A stretch of DNA of 64,000 bases, from assembly GCF_000184945.1 (NCBI RefSeq), contig NZ_GL586311.1:533660-597659 (forward strand), given 5' to 3'. Both the position numbers and the translations under genes were made by a program. The stretch comes from Segatella buccae ATCC 33574 (GTDB taxonomy: Bacteria > Bacteroidota > Bacteroidia > Bacteroidales > Bacteroidaceae). Shown here piece after piece: positions 18,410 to 26,469 of this stretch. Position 1 is the stretch's first letter; each line of letters begins with the position of its first letter. The notes beneath the pieces were generated by a model that did not search any database, was not told where the DNA came from, and was given only the letters and a program-made list of their open reading frames with translations.

Positions 18410-19675
18410 TTACTGTTCAAACTCGGCCCTGAGTACGTTGAGCACGTTGTCTACGGTTTCCTCCTCAAGGTCGGCCTTTTCGATCAGCATCTCGCGTGGT
18501 GCGTTGAGCACCTGCTTGGCCGTGTCGAGACCGATGCTCTTGATGGCATCGATCACCCACTGGTCTATCTCGTCGGAGAACTCTTCCAGATAGATGTCCT
18601 CATCAGCGGCATTCTCGTCGATTTCGCGGAACACATCGATGGTATATTCCGTGAGCATGGAGGCCAACTTGATGTTCATGCCGCCGCGCCCGATGGCCAG
18701 ACTCACTTCCTCGGGTTGCAGGTAGACCTCGGCTTTGTGGTTTTCCTCATCGATGTTGATGGAAGACACCTTGGCCGGACTCAGTGCGCGCTGGATAAAC
18801 AGTTTCACGTTGGAAGTGTAGTTGATGACATCGATGTTCTCGTTGCAGAGTTCGCGCACGATGCCGTGTACACGGCTACCTTTCACACCCACACAGGCAC
18901 CCACCGGATCGATGCGCTCGTCGAAGCTCTCCACGGCCACCTTGGCGCGGTCGCCCGGCATACGGGCTATCTTGCGGATGGCGATGAGTCCGTCGCTGAT
19001 TTCGGGCACTTCGGCTTCGAGCAACCGCTCAAGGAACATCGGGCTCGTGCGGCTCAAGATGATCTTGGGGTTGTTGTTCTCGTTGTCCACGCGCAGAATC
19101 ACGGCCCTCACGGTCTCGCCTTTACGGTATTGGTCGGCGGGTATCTGTTCAGCCTTGGGCAGTATCAGTTCGTTGTTCTCGTCGTCAACGATGAGCACCT
19201 CGCGCTTCCACATCTGGTACACCTCGCCGCTGATCACCTGTCCCACGCGGTCTTTATATTTATTGTAAAGAGAGTCGTGCTCCAGTTCCAGAATCTTTGA
19301 AGCCAGCGTCTGGCGGAGCGTCAGGATGGCCCGGCGGCCGAACTTGTTGAAGTCCACCTTCTCACTCACATCCTCGCCCACCTCGTAGTCGGGTTCTATT
19401 TTCTGTGCCTCGGTCAGACTGATCTCCTTGTTCTCGTCTTCCACCTCGCCATCGGCCACCACCACGCGGTTGCGGTAGATCTCGAAGTCGCCCTTGTCGG
19501 GGTTCACGATCACGTCGAAGTTCTCGTCGCTGCCGAATATTTTAGCAAGCACATTGCGGAAGCTTTCTTCCAGCACGCTTACCAGTGTCGTACGGTCGAT
19601 GTTCTTGGTTTCCTTAAACTCGCGGAACGTATCGATCATACTGATCGTCTCTTCACCTTGTTTTTTTGCTGCCAT
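18410..19675 (-). CDS. nusA: transcription termination/antitermination factor NusA
   Basis: NusA binds RNA polymerase and nascent RNA and affects pausing, termination and antitermination. The 421-residue protein has the N-terminal polymerase-binding domain (FREFKETKNIDRTTLVSVLEESFR), an S1 domain near 130-200 and two KH domains (about 230-345, including GACVGVKGSRVHGIVREL and AIGRGGMNIKLAS). It ends after a short helical segment, without the acidic repeats found in some Proteobacteria. rimP ends 4 bases upstream. A terminator-like leader in front of this operon makes feedback by NusA itself a reasonable idea. Confidence 0.97.
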   Translation of the reverse strand: MAAKKQGEETISMIDTFREFKETKNIDRTTLVSVLEESFRNVLAKIFGSDENFDVIVNPDKGDFEIYRNRVVVADGEVEDENKEISLTEAQKIEPDYEVGEDVSEKVDFNKFGRRAILTLRQTLASKILELEHDSLYNKYKDRVGQVISGEVYQMWKREVLIVDDENNELILPKAEQIPADQYRKGETVRAVILRVDNENNNPKIILSRTSPMFLERLLEAEVPEISDGLIAIRKIARMPGDRAKVAVESFDERIDPVGACVGVKGSRVHGIVRELCNENIDVINYTSNVKLFIQRALSPAKVSSINIDEENHKAEVYLQPEEVSLAIGRGGMNIKLASMLTEYTIDVFREIDENAADEDIYLEEFSDEIDQWVIDAIKSIGLDTAKQVLNAPREMLIEKADLEEETVDNVLNVLRAEFEQ

Positions 19676-19679
19676 AGCT

Positions 19680-20147
19680 TTACTTGAAACTTATTATATA
19701 TTTTGTATATTTCACTTCATCCATCCGGTAGGTGTGGTCCACCGCCTGCACCACAGGGCGTTTCTTGCCTTCCACCTTCACCTTTTCGTTCACGCTCACC
19801 ACGAAGTCGTTTCCGTCTACCGATTTCAGCAGTCCCTTGACCTTCTTTCCGTCGCCGTCGAGCACTTCCACTTCCTTGCCTATGAAGTTGATGTATTGCT
19901 GCGCCACCTTGAACGGCTGGCCCAGTCCGGCCGAGCCCACCTCCAGTTCGTAGTCTTCCTCGTCGCGGCTCAGCCGGTCTTCGATATACTTGCTGAGCTC
20001 CACGCAGTCTTCAATCCACACGCCATCCGCATGGTCTATCTCCACGACTATCTTGTCGTCCTGCCCGATTTGGATGTCCACAAGGAAGTATTCCTTGTCT
20101 TGGAGCCATTCTTCAACTAATGTTTTTACGACGTTTTTGTCTATCAT
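19680..20147 (-). CDS. rimP: ribosome maturation factor RimP
   Basis: RimP is needed for maturation of the 30S ribosomal subunit. The 155-residue protein has the family blocks VEIDHADGVWIEDCVELSKYIE and ELEVGSAGLGQPFKVAQQY, and the C-terminal SH3-like part (VEVLDGDGKKVKGLLKSVDG). It opens the conserved rimP-nusA-infB operon. A near-consensus promoter (20209-20240) and a hairpin followed by a T-rich stretch (20155-20192) lie directly in front of the ATG at 20147. Confidence 0.95.
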   Translation of the reverse strand: MIDKNVVKTLVEEWLQDKEYFLVDIQIGQDDKIVVEIDHADGVWIEDCVELSKYIEDRLSRDEEDYELEVGSAGLGQPFKVAQQYINFIGKEVEVLDGDGKKVKGLLKSVDGNDFVVSVNEKVKVEGKKRPVVQAVDHTYRMDEVKYTKYIISFK

Positions 20148-20154
20148 ATAAGTC

Positions 20155-20192
20155 TGATTAAAATAAAATGAGGAGCTCTCCCGGAGCCCCTC
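20155..20192 (-). promoter_or_regulatory. terminator-like leader hairpin of the rimP-nusA-infB operon
   Basis: On the minus strand GAGGGGCTC (20192-20184) pairs with GAGCTCCTC (20178-20170) with one G-U pair, loop CGGGA, and is followed by ATTTTATTTT. It lies between the promoter and the rimP start codon. It could be an attenuator or a 5' stabilising hairpin. Confidence 0.5.
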
Positions 20193-20208
20193 ATTCCACT
20201 GAACGCTG

Positions 20209-20240
20209 CAAAAGTACGAATAATTTCGCTACCCTGCAAA
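20209..20240 (-). promoter_or_regulatory. Bacteroidota-type promoter of rimP-nusA-infB
   Basis: Read on the minus strand, TTTG (20240-20237) is followed after exactly 20 bases by TACTTTTG (20216-20209). It predicts a leader of about 55 bases. Confidence 0.8.
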
Positions 20241-20443
20241 GATTTCATTGTTTTTCTTCATGCCACGCGCGATTTTTATAGTATCCGCATGTGTTTTCTT
20301 TACTTTCTTGGAAGGGCCGCATGGTGTATGTTAATAAAATCAGAATAGGTCATTTTACCATAAGCCTTAATTATGTTCCCAATAGGAGAAAAACATTTTA
20401 CCCAACACAGAGATGCGGAAGCAAAGCCTTCAACACTCCTCGC

Positions 20444-21670
20444 TCATTTCACTTTTTCCGCAGCATATTCGCCCATCAGCCTATAACCTTCGGGATTGGG
20501 GTGCAGCCAGTCGCTTTGCAGTTCCTTACGCATCTGCTCGGGGGCAGCCGGGTCGCGCAGCAGTTCGTCGAAGTCGAGAATGCCGTCGACCTTGCCTTTC
20601 TGCGCCCTTATCCAGTCGTTCACGGAGAGCCGCGCCGCCTCGTGGAACCGGGAGTAATAGCCGGCCCCCTTAAACGGCGTGATGGTGCCCAGAAACACCT
20701 TCAGCCGATGGGCCCGGGCCTTCCTGATCATCTCCTCGTAGGCCTCTATCAACTGGCGGGCCACGGTCTCGCTGTTGCCTCGCGCACCGCCTATATCGTT
20801 CACCCCTTCAAAGATGACCACCGCCGACACCCCGCTTTGGGCCAGAATGTCGCGGTCGAAACGTTCGCGGGCCATCGTGCCGAAGCCGCCCGGCGTGGCC
20901 ACACGGTTGTTGCCGATGCCCAGATTGAGCACTCCCATGCCGGTCACACCGAGTTTCGTTTGCAGGTATTCCGACATCATGTCAGGCCACCGGTTGTGCC
21001 GGTTGTCGGTGCTGTTCTTGCCGTCGGTGATGGAGTTGCCGATGATAGCCACAGCCGAAGCCGTGAGGTCGAACACGTCGATGGCCGCGATGTTGAACCA
21101 GTGGTTTTCGCGGAAAGCCGTACTGAAATCGGTGTGGGCGGTTGTCACCCCACGCATGACATAGGAGGTGGTGCGCGAACCCATGTGTACCGTGGGGAGG
21201 GCCGGGGCCGACACATAGTTGATCGTGACGGCCAGTCGTTCCAACGGCCGGAGGTCGAACACCAGCGCGTCGCTCGTTGCGGTCTTGCCGGGGGCAATGG
21301 TCACACCGAGGTTCTTGCCGAAACGCAGATATTTGGCACTGCGGGCATCGATGGCAAACGAGTCTTTGGAGTGGGCGATGTACACCGACTTGATGACCAC
21401 GGGCTCTGCACTCAGTTCGTTGCTCAACTGCAGGCGCAGCATGGTGCCCCCGATAGACACCTTCACGATCTGCCTCACCGAGCGGTTGCTCATATTGTTG
21501 TTGTAAGGCATAAACGACTTCACCACCGGCTGTTGCGCCGTGGCCCATGTGCCCACCCAGTGGGTGTAGGCACTTTCCTTCAACTCGGGCAGTTTTTTGG
21601 CCACTCCCTGCGCTCCGGCGGTCATTGCCACCAAGCCCATCAGCCATGCCCATAGCATAATCCGTCTCAT
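20444..21670 (-). CDS. secreted SGNH/GDSL-type esterase
   Basis: This is a 408-residue secreted hydrolase with a signal peptide (MRRIMLWAWLMGLVAMTAGAQ). The SGNH blocks are GNSITDG (nucleophile Ser near 211), FEGVNDIGG and the final DWLHPNPEGY with the Asp-His pair. About 170 residues precede the catalytic domain and look like a beta-rich accessory domain. The family includes deacetylases of plant and host glycans and lipases; the closest I recall is the SGNH group with the GNSITDG motif found in carbohydrate esterases. I chose the ATG at 21670 because it starts the signal peptide. It stands alone, divergent from the peroxiredoxin gene. Confidence 0.88.
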   Translation of the reverse strand: MRRIMLWAWLMGLVAMTAGAQGVAKKLPELKESAYTHWVGTWATAQQPVVKSFMPYNNNMSNRSVRQIVKVSIGGTMLRLQLSNELSAEPVVIKSVYIAHSKDSFAIDARSAKYLRFGKNLGVTIAPGKTATSDALVFDLRPLERLAVTINYVSAPALPTVHMGSRTTSYVMRGVTTAHTDFSTAFRENHWFNIAAIDVFDLTASAVAIIGNSITDGKNSTDNRHNRWPDMMSEYLQTKLGVTGMGVLNLGIGNNRVATPGGFGTMARERFDRDILAQSGVSAVVIFEGVNDIGGARGNSETVARQLIEAYEEMIRKARAHRLKVFLGTITPFKGAGYYSRFHEAARLSVNDWIRAQKGKVDGILDFDELLRDPAAPEQMRKELQSDWLHPNPEGYRLMGEYAAEKVK

Positions 21671-21861
21671 TCTTTTTCGCTTTTTTATCCTGTCAGGGTG
21701 CAAAGTTACGCAAAGTGGAAGTCAACACCAAATAATCGGTCTCCGTTTTTGCCGGTGGCGGAAAAACAGCGGGCACACCGCCCAACAAGTCTGCCGACCC
21801 CGCTTTCCTTAAATAACGTTTAAAATTCCACCACTCCCATACGCTCTTCACGGGAAATATG

Positions 21862-21869
21862 TATATTTG
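21862..21869 (+). promoter_or_regulatory. -7 box upstream of the peroxiredoxin gene
   Basis: TATATTTG matches TAnnTTTG and lies 33 bases before the ATG at 21903. No TTTG is seen at the expected distance upstream. Confidence 0.55.
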
Positions 21870-21902
21870 TATCTATTACAAAACAACAAATACGACTGAC
21901 AA

Positions 21903-22352
21903 ATGGAAATAGGACAAAGACTGCCGGAACTGCTCGGCACCGACCAAGACGGCAAAGAAATCAAACTCAGTGACTTCCAAGGCAAGAAACTCGTGCTCTA
22001 CATCTATCCCCGCGACGCCACACCGGGATGCACCAGCGAGGCTTGCAGCCTGCGCGACAACTACGAGCGTTTCCTCTCCCGGGGCTATGCCGTGGTGGGG
22101 GTGAGCCCGCAAAGTGCGGAGTCGCACAAAAAGTTCATCGCCAAGTACAACCTCCCCTTCCCCCTCATCGCCGACACGGAGAAAAGACTCGTCAACGAGT
22201 TGGGGGTGTATGGAGAGAAAAAGATGTATGGCAAGGTGTCGATGGGCATCTTCCGCACCACTTTCATCACCGATGAGAACGGAGTCGTGGAACAGATTTT
22301 CACACCCCGGCAAATCAAGGTGAAGGAGCACGCCGAACAGATATTGGCGTAA
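21903..22352 (+). CDS. bcp: thioredoxin-dependent thiol peroxidase (Bcp/PrxQ type)
   Basis: This 149-residue cytoplasmic peroxiredoxin reduces hydrogen peroxide and organic hydroperoxides with electrons from thioredoxin. The peroxidatic cysteine lies in PRDATPGCTSEAC, and a second cysteine five residues later is the resolving cysteine of the atypical two-Cys Bcp group. SPQSAESHKKFIAKYNLPFPLIAD and RTTFITDENG are further family blocks. It is a single gene with its own -7 box, and the hairpin with T-run at 22411-22438 can end its transcript. Confidence 0.95.
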   Translation: MEIGQRLPELLGTDQDGKEIKLSDFQGKKLVLYIYPRDATPGCTSEACSLRDNYERFLSRGYAVVGVSPQSAESHKKFIAKYNLPFPLIADTEKRLVNELGVYGEKKMYGKVSMGIFRTTFITDENGVVEQIFTPRQIKVKEHAEQILA

Positions 22353-22369
22353 AACTTTTTCCCTTCCGA

Positions 22370-22401
22370 TTTGGATTTCCCCCGATTTCATCGTATCTTT
22401 G
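22370..22401 (+). promoter_or_regulatory. consensus promoter inside the dispersed element
   Basis: TTTG (22370-22373), 20 bases, TATCTTTG (22394-22401). The hairpin begins only nine bases after the -7 box, so the predicted RNA is about 30 bases unless polymerase reads through. Confidence 0.75.
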
Positions 22402-22410
22402 CATCAGCAA

Positions 22411-22438
22411 GGAGAGCGTGCAGACGCTCTCCTTTTTT
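22411..22438 (+). terminator. hairpin with T6 in the dispersed element
   Basis: GGAGAGCGT-GCAG-ACGCTCTCC followed by TTTTTT is a textbook intrinsic terminator. It can serve the peroxiredoxin gene that ends at 22352 as well as the promoter at 22370. Confidence 0.85.
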
Positions 22439-22929
22439 GTTGTTTGCCGCATTCTCCGAGGTCAAAGGGCCTCTTTAGCCTTTCCATCCGGCCTCTTCGG
22501 GCTTCTCGCCCGGCCCAAACGGGCTTCCAAGTGTGGCCCTTTCGCATGGTCGTTTGGCCCGAACGACCATGCGTTTCGGCTTTTTCCAACTTCCGAAAGC
22601 CATTTTCCGCCTCGCTGCAACACCCAGGGGGAGACACACTGTAAAGCCTTTTCCAATTCTTTAATACTTCGCACTATACGCCCCTCCGGCACCATGCAAG
22701 GCCCCCGGCGGTACGACGTTTAAAGACACGGCAACAGAACAACGGCAAAACAACTGCCCCCTCGCCGCTCAAAGACAAACAGGCACGCAGCGCTCCGCCA
22801 CGTTGGCTTCAAACGCTTCGGCCCGACCCGGCAATCTTAATTTTAACATTTAAATCACAACTTTTCTTATCAAAAACTCACATTTTTGTGGTAGATTTAA
22901 CCGTTTCAGTCAATTTTTGCATAAAAAAA

Positions 22930-22961
22930 TTTGGATCTATTCTAAATATTATTTAAATTTG
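22930..22961 (+). promoter_or_regulatory. Bacteroidota-type promoter of the second susC operon
   Basis: TTTG (22930-22933) is followed after exactly 20 bases by TAAATTTG (22954-22961). The predicted leader before the ATG at 23143 is about 175 bases, similar to the long leader of the first susC operon. Confidence 0.8.
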
Positions 22962-23142
22962 TAGCCCGCTTCTACATTTGTTTTATATATTTTTTCCTAA
23001 AAAGACGAGACAGAGATTTAATATATTTCCGGCATTCCACGCCCACCCACATTTGCGGAAGCCAGCCATGCCATGTTGATATGGCACGCATCAGCGACAT
23101 AAATTTTAAAGCTATTATATTCAATTAAATTAAGGGAAATCT

Positions 23143-26100
23143 ATGGAAAAAAGATTCACTTTGTTTTTGGTCGGCCTGTTCCTGTCCGCAGGAATGGCAT
23201 TCGCTCAAACCAAAATCTCAGGTACCGTGGTTTCTCAAGAGGATGGCGAGCCCATCATCGGTGCTTCCGTACTTGTGCAAGGCAGCAAGGTCGGAGCTGT
23301 GACCGATGTGGACGGCCACTTCACTCTTGACGTGCCGGCAGGCAAGAAACTCGTAATCAGCTACATCGGTATGCAAACGCAGACGATCAATGCCAGTGCC
23401 AACATGAAAGTGGCACTCATTCAGGATAACAAAACGCTGCAAGAAGTCGTTGTCACGGGTCTGACCACCATGGACAAGCGGCTGTTTTCCGGAGCGACAA
23501 CCAAGCTCGATGCCAGCACCACCAAACTCGACGGTATGGCCGACATCAGCCGTTCGCTCGAAGGCCGCGCTGCCGGTGTGAGCGTGCAGAACGTGTCCGG
23601 AACATTCGGTACGGCCCCAAAAATCCGCGTGCGTGGCGCCACCTCCATCTTCGGTAGCTCCAAACCGCTGTGGGTGGTAGACGGCGTGATCATGGAAGAC
23701 GTGGTAGACGTGGATGCCGACGACCTCTCTTCGGGTGATGCCAACACGCTGATTTCGTCCGCCATAGCCGGCCTCAACTCCGACGACATCGAGAGCTTCC
23801 AGATTCTGAAAGACGGTTCGGCCACCTCTATCTATGGTGCCCGCGCCATGGCCGGCGTGATTGTCGTGACCACCAAGAAAGGACGGGCCGGACAGGCACA
23901 CGTGAGCTACACGGGTGAATACACCATGCGACTGAAGCCCTCTTACAGCAACTTCAACATCATGAACTCGCAAGACCAGATGGAAGTGTATCAGGAGCTC
24001 CAGCAGAAAGGATTCCTCAACTATGCCGAGACAGCCACGGCCATGAACAGCGGCGTCTATGGCAAGCTCTACCAGCTGCTCTCCCAATATGATGCCACCA
24101 CGGGGCAGTTTGCCGTAGCCAACACGGAAGAAGCCAAACTGGCCTACCTCCGGGCTGCCGAGTACAGAAACACCAACTGGTTTGACCAGCTCTTCTCCAA
24201 CGCCGTGATGCACAACCACTCCGTGAGTGTCTCCGGCGGTACGGACAAGTCGCAGTATTACGCATCGCTGTCGGCCATGTTCGACCCGGGATGGACCAAA
24301 GCGAGCAAAGTGCAACGCTACACGGCCAACCTCAACACGACTTACAATGTGAGCAAATACATTGACATAAACCTCATCGGAAACGCTTCCTATCGTAAGC
24401 AGAAAGCTCCCGGAACGCTCAATTCCGAGGTGGATCCCGTAAACGGCGAGGTGAAGCGTGACTTCGACATCAACCCCTACTCCTACGCCATCAACACCTC
24501 GCGCACGCTCGACCCCAACGAGTTCTACACGCGCAACTATGCACCGTTCAACATTCTCCATGAGTTGGACAACAACTATCTGGACCTGAACGTGAATGAT
24601 TTCCGCGTCTCGGCCAGCATCGACTATAAACCTATCAGGAAGTTGAAGTTGACCTTGCTCGGAGCCATGAAAGGTGCTTCCACCTCACAGGAGCACTACA
24701 TCAGGGACGAATCCAATCAGGCACAGGCCTACCGGGCCATGCCCACTGCCGCCATCCGCGACCGCAACCCGTTCCTTTACAAGGATCCCGACAATGTCTA
24801 TGCGCTGCCCATCTCCGTGTTGCCCTACGGTGGTATCTACGAGCGCACCGACAACCGCTCTTTCGGCTGGGACACGCGTATCTCGGCCAGCTACAACGAT
24901 GTGATTGCCGACAAGCACATCATCAACTTCTATGCCGGTATGGAGACCAACTACACCGACCGCCACACCACATGGTTCCGCGGCTGGGGCCTTCAATACA
25001 CCAAAGGTGAGGTGCCCTTGTATGCCTACCAGGTGTTCAAGAGAGGTCTGGAAGAGGGTTCCGACTACTTCAACATGAAGAATACCCACTATCGCAGTGC
25101 GGCCTTCTTCGGCACCGCCACCTATTCTTATCAGGGACGCTATCAGGTGACCGGCACCATGCGCTATGAAGGCACCAACTATCTGGGCAAGGCCACATCG
25201 GCCCGTTGGTTGCCCACATGGAACGTTTCCAGTGCTTGGAACGCCCATGAAGAGAAGTGGTTTGCCAACACCTTTAAAGATGTGCTCACTCACGGGACAT
25301 TCCGTTTGAGCTATTCGCTGACCGGTGACCGCCCCCCGGTGACCAACGCCCTGCCTATCTACAAGAGCGAGAATCCCTGGCGCCCGTTCACCAGCGTGCA
25401 GGAGTCCGGTTTGACACAGACACTGGGCAACCCCGAACTCACCTACGAGAAGAAGCATGAGTTCAATGTCGGCCTCGACCTCGGATTCCTCAAAAACCGC
25501 ATCAATTTCAGCATCGATGCCTACTGGCGTAACAACTACGACCTCATTGGCTATGCCAACACCCAGCTCTATGGCGAGGGACAAGTGGCCAACGTGGCTT
25601 CAATGAAATCGAATGGTGTAGAGTTCAGCCTGTCCACCCAAAACATCAAGACGACCGATTTCTCTTGGAACACCAATCTGATCTTCTCGTATGCCCACAA
25701 TGAGATCACCGATCTCTATTCGCCCGCCCGCATCATCGACCTCGTGAAGGGCACGGGCTATCCCCTCGTGGGCTATCCGGTGCGTTCCATCTTCTCCATT
25801 CCCTTCAAAGGACTGAACAGAGACGGACTGCCCACCTTCCTCGATCAGGACGGAAACATCACCACGACCGGCATTTACTTCCAGACTCGCGACCAGTCGA
25901 AAACCAAGTTCTTGAAATATGAAGGTCCGGTGGATCCTACGGTGACAGGCTCGTTGGGCAATGTGTTCAAATATAAGAACTGGACACTCAACGTGTTCCT
26001 CACCTACTCGTTTGGCAATGTGGTGCGACTGGATGATGTCTTCAAGAGCAAATATGACGACCTCAGCTCCATGACCAAGGAGTTCCGCAACCGCTGGACT

Positions 26101-26451
26101 CACGCCGGAGACGAAAAGCGTACTGATGTGCCCGTGATTGCCTCAAGATGGCAGAACACCCAAGATGAGAATCTGAAATACGCCTACAATGCTTACAACT
26201 ACTCGGATGTGCGTGTGGCCAAGGGAGACTTCATCCGCATGAAGGAAATCGCCCTGACCTACGACTTCCCCAAGCCTTGGCTCAATCCCATGGGCGTCAA
26301 CAATCTTTCATTGAAGCTGCAGGCCACCAACCTCTTCCTCATCTATGCCGACAAGAAGCTCAACGGACAGGATCCGGAATTCTTCAACACCGGCGGTGTG
26401 GCAGTTCCGGTGCCCAAACAGTTTACGCTTACAGTAAGATTAGGTCTTTAA
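23143..26451 (+). CDS. SusC/RagA-family TonB-linked outer membrane transporter
   Basis: This is an 1102-residue TonB-dependent transporter. It has a signal peptide (1-21, ending AFAQ), a carboxypeptidase-D-like regulatory domain (about 24-95, GAVTDVDGHFTLDV) and a plug domain (about 100-250, with PLWVVDGVIMED and GSATSIYGARAMAGVIVVTT), then the barrel, ending LTVRLGL. It starts an operon with a SusD partner (18-base gap) and three lipoproteins, one a likely zinc peptidase. The lack of glycan-active enzymes and the peptidase make peptide or protein import, as shown for RagAB of Porphyromonas, a reasonable inference. Confidence 0.95.
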   Translation: MEKRFTLFLVGLFLSAGMAFAQTKISGTVVSQEDGEPIIGASVLVQGSKVGAVTDVDGHFTLDVPAGKKLVISYIGMQTQTINASANMKVALIQDNKTLQEVVVTGLTTMDKRLFSGATTKLDASTTKLDGMADISRSLEGRAAGVSVQNVSGTFGTAPKIRVRGATSIFGSSKPLWVVDGVIMEDVVDVDADDLSSGDANTLISSAIAGLNSDDIESFQILKDGSATSIYGARAMAGVIVVTTKKGRAGQAHVSYTGEYTMRLKPSYSNFNIMNSQDQMEVYQELQQKGFLNYAETATAMNSGVYGKLYQLLSQYDATTGQFAVANTEEAKLAYLRAAEYRNTNWFDQLFSNAVMHNHSVSVSGGTDKSQYYASLSAMFDPGWTKASKVQRYTANLNTTYNVSKYIDINLIGNASYRKQKAPGTLNSEVDPVNGEVKRDFDINPYSYAINTSRTLDPNEFYTRNYAPFNILHELDNNYLDLNVNDFRVSASIDYKPIRKLKLTLLGAMKGASTSQEHYIRDESNQAQAYRAMPTAAIRDRNPFLYKDPDNVYALPISVLPYGGIYERTDNRSFGWDTRISASYNDVIADKHIINFYAGMETNYTDRHTTWFRGWGLQYTKGEVPLYAYQVFKRGLEEGSDYFNMKNTHYRSAAFFGTATYSYQGRYQVTGTMRYEGTNYLGKATSARWLPTWNVSSAWNAHEEKWFANTFKDVLTHGTFRLSYSLTGDRPPVTNALPIYKSENPWRPFTSVQESGLTQTLGNPELTYEKKHEFNVGLDLGFLKNRINFSIDAYWRNNYDLIGYANTQLYGEGQVANVASMKSNGVEFSLSTQNIKTTDFSWNTNLIFSYAHNEITDLYSPARIIDLVKGTGYPLVGYPVRSIFSIPFKGLNRDGLPTFLDQDGNITTTGIYFQTRDQSKTKFLKYEGPVDPTVTGSLGNVFKYKNWTLNVFLTYSFGNVVRLDDVFKSKYDDLSSMTKEFRNRWTHAGDEKRTDVPVIASRWQNTQDENLKYAYNAYNYSDVRVAKGDFIRMKEIALTYDFPKPWLNPMGVNNLSLKLQATNLFLIYADKKLNGQDPEFFNTGGVAVPVPKQFTLTVRLGL

Positions 26452-26469
26452 TTTAGAAAAAGAACAACA

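Larger units (their letters stand above)
22370..22684 (+). repeat. dispersed promoter-hairpin element, copy 1
   Basis: This 315-base intergenic element matches 43072-43404 (there on the minus strand) in the same order: a promoter, a hairpin with T-run (22411-22438), a CAAAGGGCCTCTTTAGCC block, the core GCTTCCAAGTGTGGCCCTTT (22523-22542) that runs into a 12-base hairpin (22543-22573), and a tail ending ACTTCGCACTATAC (22666-22679). The core matches over about 37 bases with three differences and the tail over 43 bases with nine. I see no conserved reading frame. 22685-22929 holds nothing else that I can name. Confidence 0.75.

Noticed and set aside
22399..22644. 81-codon frame in copy 1 of the dispersed element, similar at its start to the same frame in copy 2
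   Set aside because: The likeness is confined to the shared hairpin DNA; the frames diverge and stop differently after it.
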